From: an uncultured Rhodospirillaceae bacterium
GTDB taxonomy: Bacteria > Pseudomonadota > Alphaproteobacteria > Rhodospirillales > UBA2165
Length of the DNA: 6,696 bases
NCBI GenBank assembly: GCA_913041095.1
Contig: CAJWIB010000153.1
Span: 1 to 6,696, forward strand
Reading direction: 5' to 3'
Position numbers and translations under genes: made by a program. The first letter of the stretch is position 1. Every line of letters starts with the position of its first letter. The notes beneath the pieces were generated by a model. That model made no database searches, was not told where the DNA came from, and saw only the letters and a program-made list of their open reading frames with translations. Shown in pieces: positions 4,427-6,696 of the stretch.

Positions 4427-6696
4427 ATGGCGCGAATTCCTACCATGACCGGATCAAGGCGTCTCTTGGCACGCCTGCGCGACGTGATGGCTGGGGCTGG
4501 TACCGCCCAGGAGCGTCTCGACCAGCTCGCCTCCATCATCGCCACCGATTTCGTTGCCGAAGTGTGCTCAGTCTACGTCCTCAGGGCGGGGGAAGTCTTG
4601 GAATTGTTTGCCGCCACGGGCTTGGCCCCTGAAGCTGTCCACAATACATACTTAAGTATTGGTGAAGGTTTGATTGGCCGCATTGCTTTACAGGCCCGGC
4701 CACTTGCCCTGGCCGATGCGCAAAGCCATCCGGATTTTGCTTATCGTCCCGAAACCGGCGAGGAAATTTTTCAGAGCTTGGCGGGTGTGCCGATCCTCAG
4801 GGGTGGCCGGGTTACGGGCGTGCTGGCGGTTCAAAATAAAACCGGCCGATCATATACCGAAGAAGAAATTGAGACCTTAGAAACCATCGCCATGGTGATT
4901 GCCGAACTGATCGCCAGCAGTAATCTGTTGAGCGAAGAGGAGTTGCATGCGGTTGATGGTATGTCTCTCGTGCCGGTCTCCATAGAAGGAGTCCGGTTCA
5001 ATGGCGGTTTGGCAATCGGTGACGCGGTACGACACGAACGGCGTATTCAAATATTAAAACTCGTGGCGGATGATCCGGAGGCTGAACAACAGCGGCTTGA
5101 CCGGGCAGTCGCTGAAATGCACGGCGCCATCGATGAAATGCTGGAAGCCAAAGATGTCGCCGAAGGTGGTGAACATCGCGATATCTTGGAAACCTACAAA
5201 ATGTTTGCCGAAGATGCCGGCTGGCTGGCCCGCATCAATGAGGCCATCATCAATGGTCTCACGGCCGAGGCGGCGGTCGAAAAAGTACGCAATGACACGC
5301 GGGCGCGGTTTAGAAATCAAACAGACCGCTATTTGCGCGAACGCCTCCACGATTTTGATGATCTCGCTCACCGCTTATTGCAGCATCTTGTCGGTAAGAC
5401 AGACGTAAACGAGACAAACAATTTACCCGAAAACATCATATTGGTGGCGCGCAACATGGGGCCGGCGGAACTGCTAGATTATGACCGCTCGTGCCTTCGC
5501 GGCTTGGTGCTCGAGGAAGGCTCGGCAACCACCCATGTCGCCATTGTCGCACGGGCGCTGGATATTCCGGTGGTCGGGAAAATGCCTGAAATCCTGGATA
5601 AAGTTGAACCTAATGACACGGTCATCGTCGATGGCGATAACGCCGAAGTTCATATCCGGCCAGCCGACAATATCCGCCAAGCTTTTATTGATACCTTAAA
5701 AGCGCGCGCGCAGCGCATGGCGACCTATGCCAGTTTGCGGGATGTCCCGGCCGAAACCAAAGATGGTATTCAAGTGGCGCTCCATATCAATGCCGGGTTG
5801 CTTGCCGACATGCAAAAAATGACCGAGACCGGTGCCGACGGCATTGGTCTCTACCGGACGGAAATTCTTTTTATGGATAGCCATGATTTCCCGGATGTTG
5901 ACCGTCAGGCGCAAATATATGAGCGGGTAATTGAACAGTCTGAAGGCAAGCCGGTGGTATTTCGCACTCTTGATATCGGCGGCGATAAAGGTCTGCCTTA
6001 TTGGGATACCTCAGGAGATGAGAACCCGGCAATGGGCTGGCGGGCGATCAGGGTATCGCTCGACCGACCGGTGCTGATGCGCCATCAGTTACGTGCCCTC
6101 ATCCGCGTCGCCCAAGGACACGATCTATCGATAATGTTCCCGATGATCACCGAAATCGCTGAATTTGATGCGGCGAGAAAGCTCCTTGATCTCGAATTGG
6201 TGCGCGCCGAGAAGAAAGGCCGGACATCAATCAAAAGCTTAAATGTCGGCGCGATGATGGAAGTGCCCGCCCTCGCCTATCAAATGCCGGCTTTGTTGAA
6301 ACGGGTCGATTTCTTATCTGTCGGCAGCAATGATCTCTTTCAGTTTTTGTTCGCCAGTGATCGCGGCAGCCCCCGAATAGCCGACCGCTATGACCCTTTA
6401 TCACCGGCGGCCTTGAATTTTCTTGGCAGTTTGATCGAGCAATGTGATGCCGCTCAAACGCCGATCAGTCTGTGTGGTGAAATGGCGGGCCGGCCGCTTG
6501 ATGCAATGGCGCTGGTCGGGCTTGGATTACGTTCACTCTCAATGGCGCCTTCATCAATCGGGCCGGTTAAGACCATGATCAGAAGTCTCTCAGCAGGTGA
6601 TTTGAAGCGCTATCTCGATAGTTTGCAGGATGTCGCCGAGCACAGTTTGCGCGAAAAGTTACGCGAATTCGCCGTTGATCATGGGGTGATGATTTA
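4427..6696 (+). CDS. ptsP: PEP-protein phosphotransferase of the nitrogen PTS, EI-Ntr (EC 2.7.3.9); last base of stop missing
   Basis: EI-Ntr takes phosphate from PEP and passes it to NPr and EIIA-Ntr, a cytoplasmic regulatory relay that responds to nitrogen and affects potassium and stress responses. The frame gives 756 residues, ending GVMI, then TA at the window edge, almost surely a cut TAA/TAG. Domains: GAF sensor (about 22-165), PEP-utiliser N-terminal helices (about 190-315), phospho-histidine domain (about 338-410) and PEP-binding barrel (about 440-725). Active residues are all visible: His370 in TTHVAIVAR, Arg477, Arg513, Glu612, Asn635-Asp636, Arg646 and Cys683 in SLCGEMAG. Each is offset by exactly 181 from its E. 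coli enzyme I counterpart (His189 to Cys502), so the enzyme looks intact with no indels in the core. GGAG (4412-4415) lies 11 bases before the ATG, rather far; a second ATG at 4445 has no ribosome site. Follows lysC by 53 bases. No HPr-like gene is in the window. Confidence 0.95.
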   Translation, partial: MARIPTMTGSRRLLARLRDVMAGAGTAQERLDQLASIIATDFVAEVCSVYVLRAGEVLELFAATGLAPEAVHNTYLSIGEGLIGRIALQARPLALADAQSHPDFAYRPETGEEIFQSLAGVPILRGGRVTGVLAVQNKTGRSYTEEEIETLETIAMVIAELIASSNLLSEEELHAVDGMSLVPVSIEGVRFNGGLAIGDAVRHERRIQILKLVADDPEAEQQRLDRAVAEMHGAIDEMLEAKDVAEGGEHRDILETYKMFAEDAGWLARINEAIINGLTAEAAVEKVRNDTRARFRNQTDRYLRERLHDFDDLAHRLLQHLVGKTDVNETNNLPENIILVARNMGPAELLDYDRSCLRGLVLEEGSATTHVAIVARALDIPVVGKMPEILDKVEPNDTVIVDGDNAEVHIRPADNIRQAFIDTLKARAQRMATYASLRDVPAETKDGIQVALHINAGLLADMQKMTETGADGIGLYRTEILFMDSHDFPDVDRQAQIYERVIEQSEGKPVVFRTLDIGGDKGLPYWDTSGDENPAMGWRAIRVSLDRPVLMRHQLRALIRVAQGHDLSIMFPMITEIAEFDAARKLLDLELVRAEKKGRTSIKSLNVGAMMEVPALAYQMPALLKRVDFLSVGSNDLFQFLFASDRGSPRIADRYDPLSPAALNFLGSLIEQCDAAQTPISLCGEMAGRPLDAMALVGLGLRSLSMAPSSIGPVKTMIRSLSAGDLKRYLDSLQDVAEHSLREKLREFAVDHGVMI

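Noticed and set aside
5054..5408. Overlapping plus- and minus-strand frames of 105-112 residues inside ptsP (with others at 4674-4880 and 5474-5914)
   Set aside because: The ptsP frame is continuous and conserved through this region; these are out-of-frame shadows.

Overview
The window looks like a stretch of ordinary alphaproteobacterial chromosome. The gene content points that way: a glutaredoxin-3 tail, a Nit-type amidase, a DUF1178 protein, UbiG, a two-ACT-domain aspartokinase and a GAF-containing EI-Ntr (PtsP). From general knowledge, this is close to a neighbourhood common in Rhodospirillales and related orders. Base composition is fairly balanced, with AT-rich gaps between genes, which would suit a marine or uncultured Rhodospirillales-like lineage rather than a high-GC one. 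That placement is inference. No tRNA, rRNA, insertion sequence, CRISPR array or phage gene was seen.

Layout from left to right: the last 26 codons of grxC (+) end 9 bases before a nitrilase-superfamily amidase gene (+). After an AT-rich gap with repeated and palindromic motifs comes a small SAM-dependent methyltransferase (-). A 138-base divergent gap holds a TATAAT box and an inverted repeat. Next is the DUF1178 zinc-ribbon-like protein (+), which converges on ubiG (-) with only 5 bases between the stop codons. A 180-base divergent gap separates ubiG from lysC (+). The last gene, ptsP (+), starts 53 bases after lysC and runs to the window edge, where its probable stop codon lacks one base. 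No gene-free stretch exceeds 300 bases.

Functionally, grxC and the amidase suggest a glutathione module: thiol redox plus hydrolysis of deaminated glutathione. UbiG makes the two O-methylations of ubiquinone. LysC opens the aspartate-family pathway (lysine, methionine, threonine, diaminopimelate). PtsP is the first phosphotransfer protein of the regulatory nitrogen PTS. lysC and ptsP are probably co-transcribed. The methyltransferase and DUF1178 protein have no assigned role.

No novel multi-gene system is visible. The best second-look signals are a well-formed internal ribosome site and GTG start inside lysC, placed where other bacteria start a separate aspartokinase beta subunit, and the repeat structures flanking the reversed methyltransferase gene.
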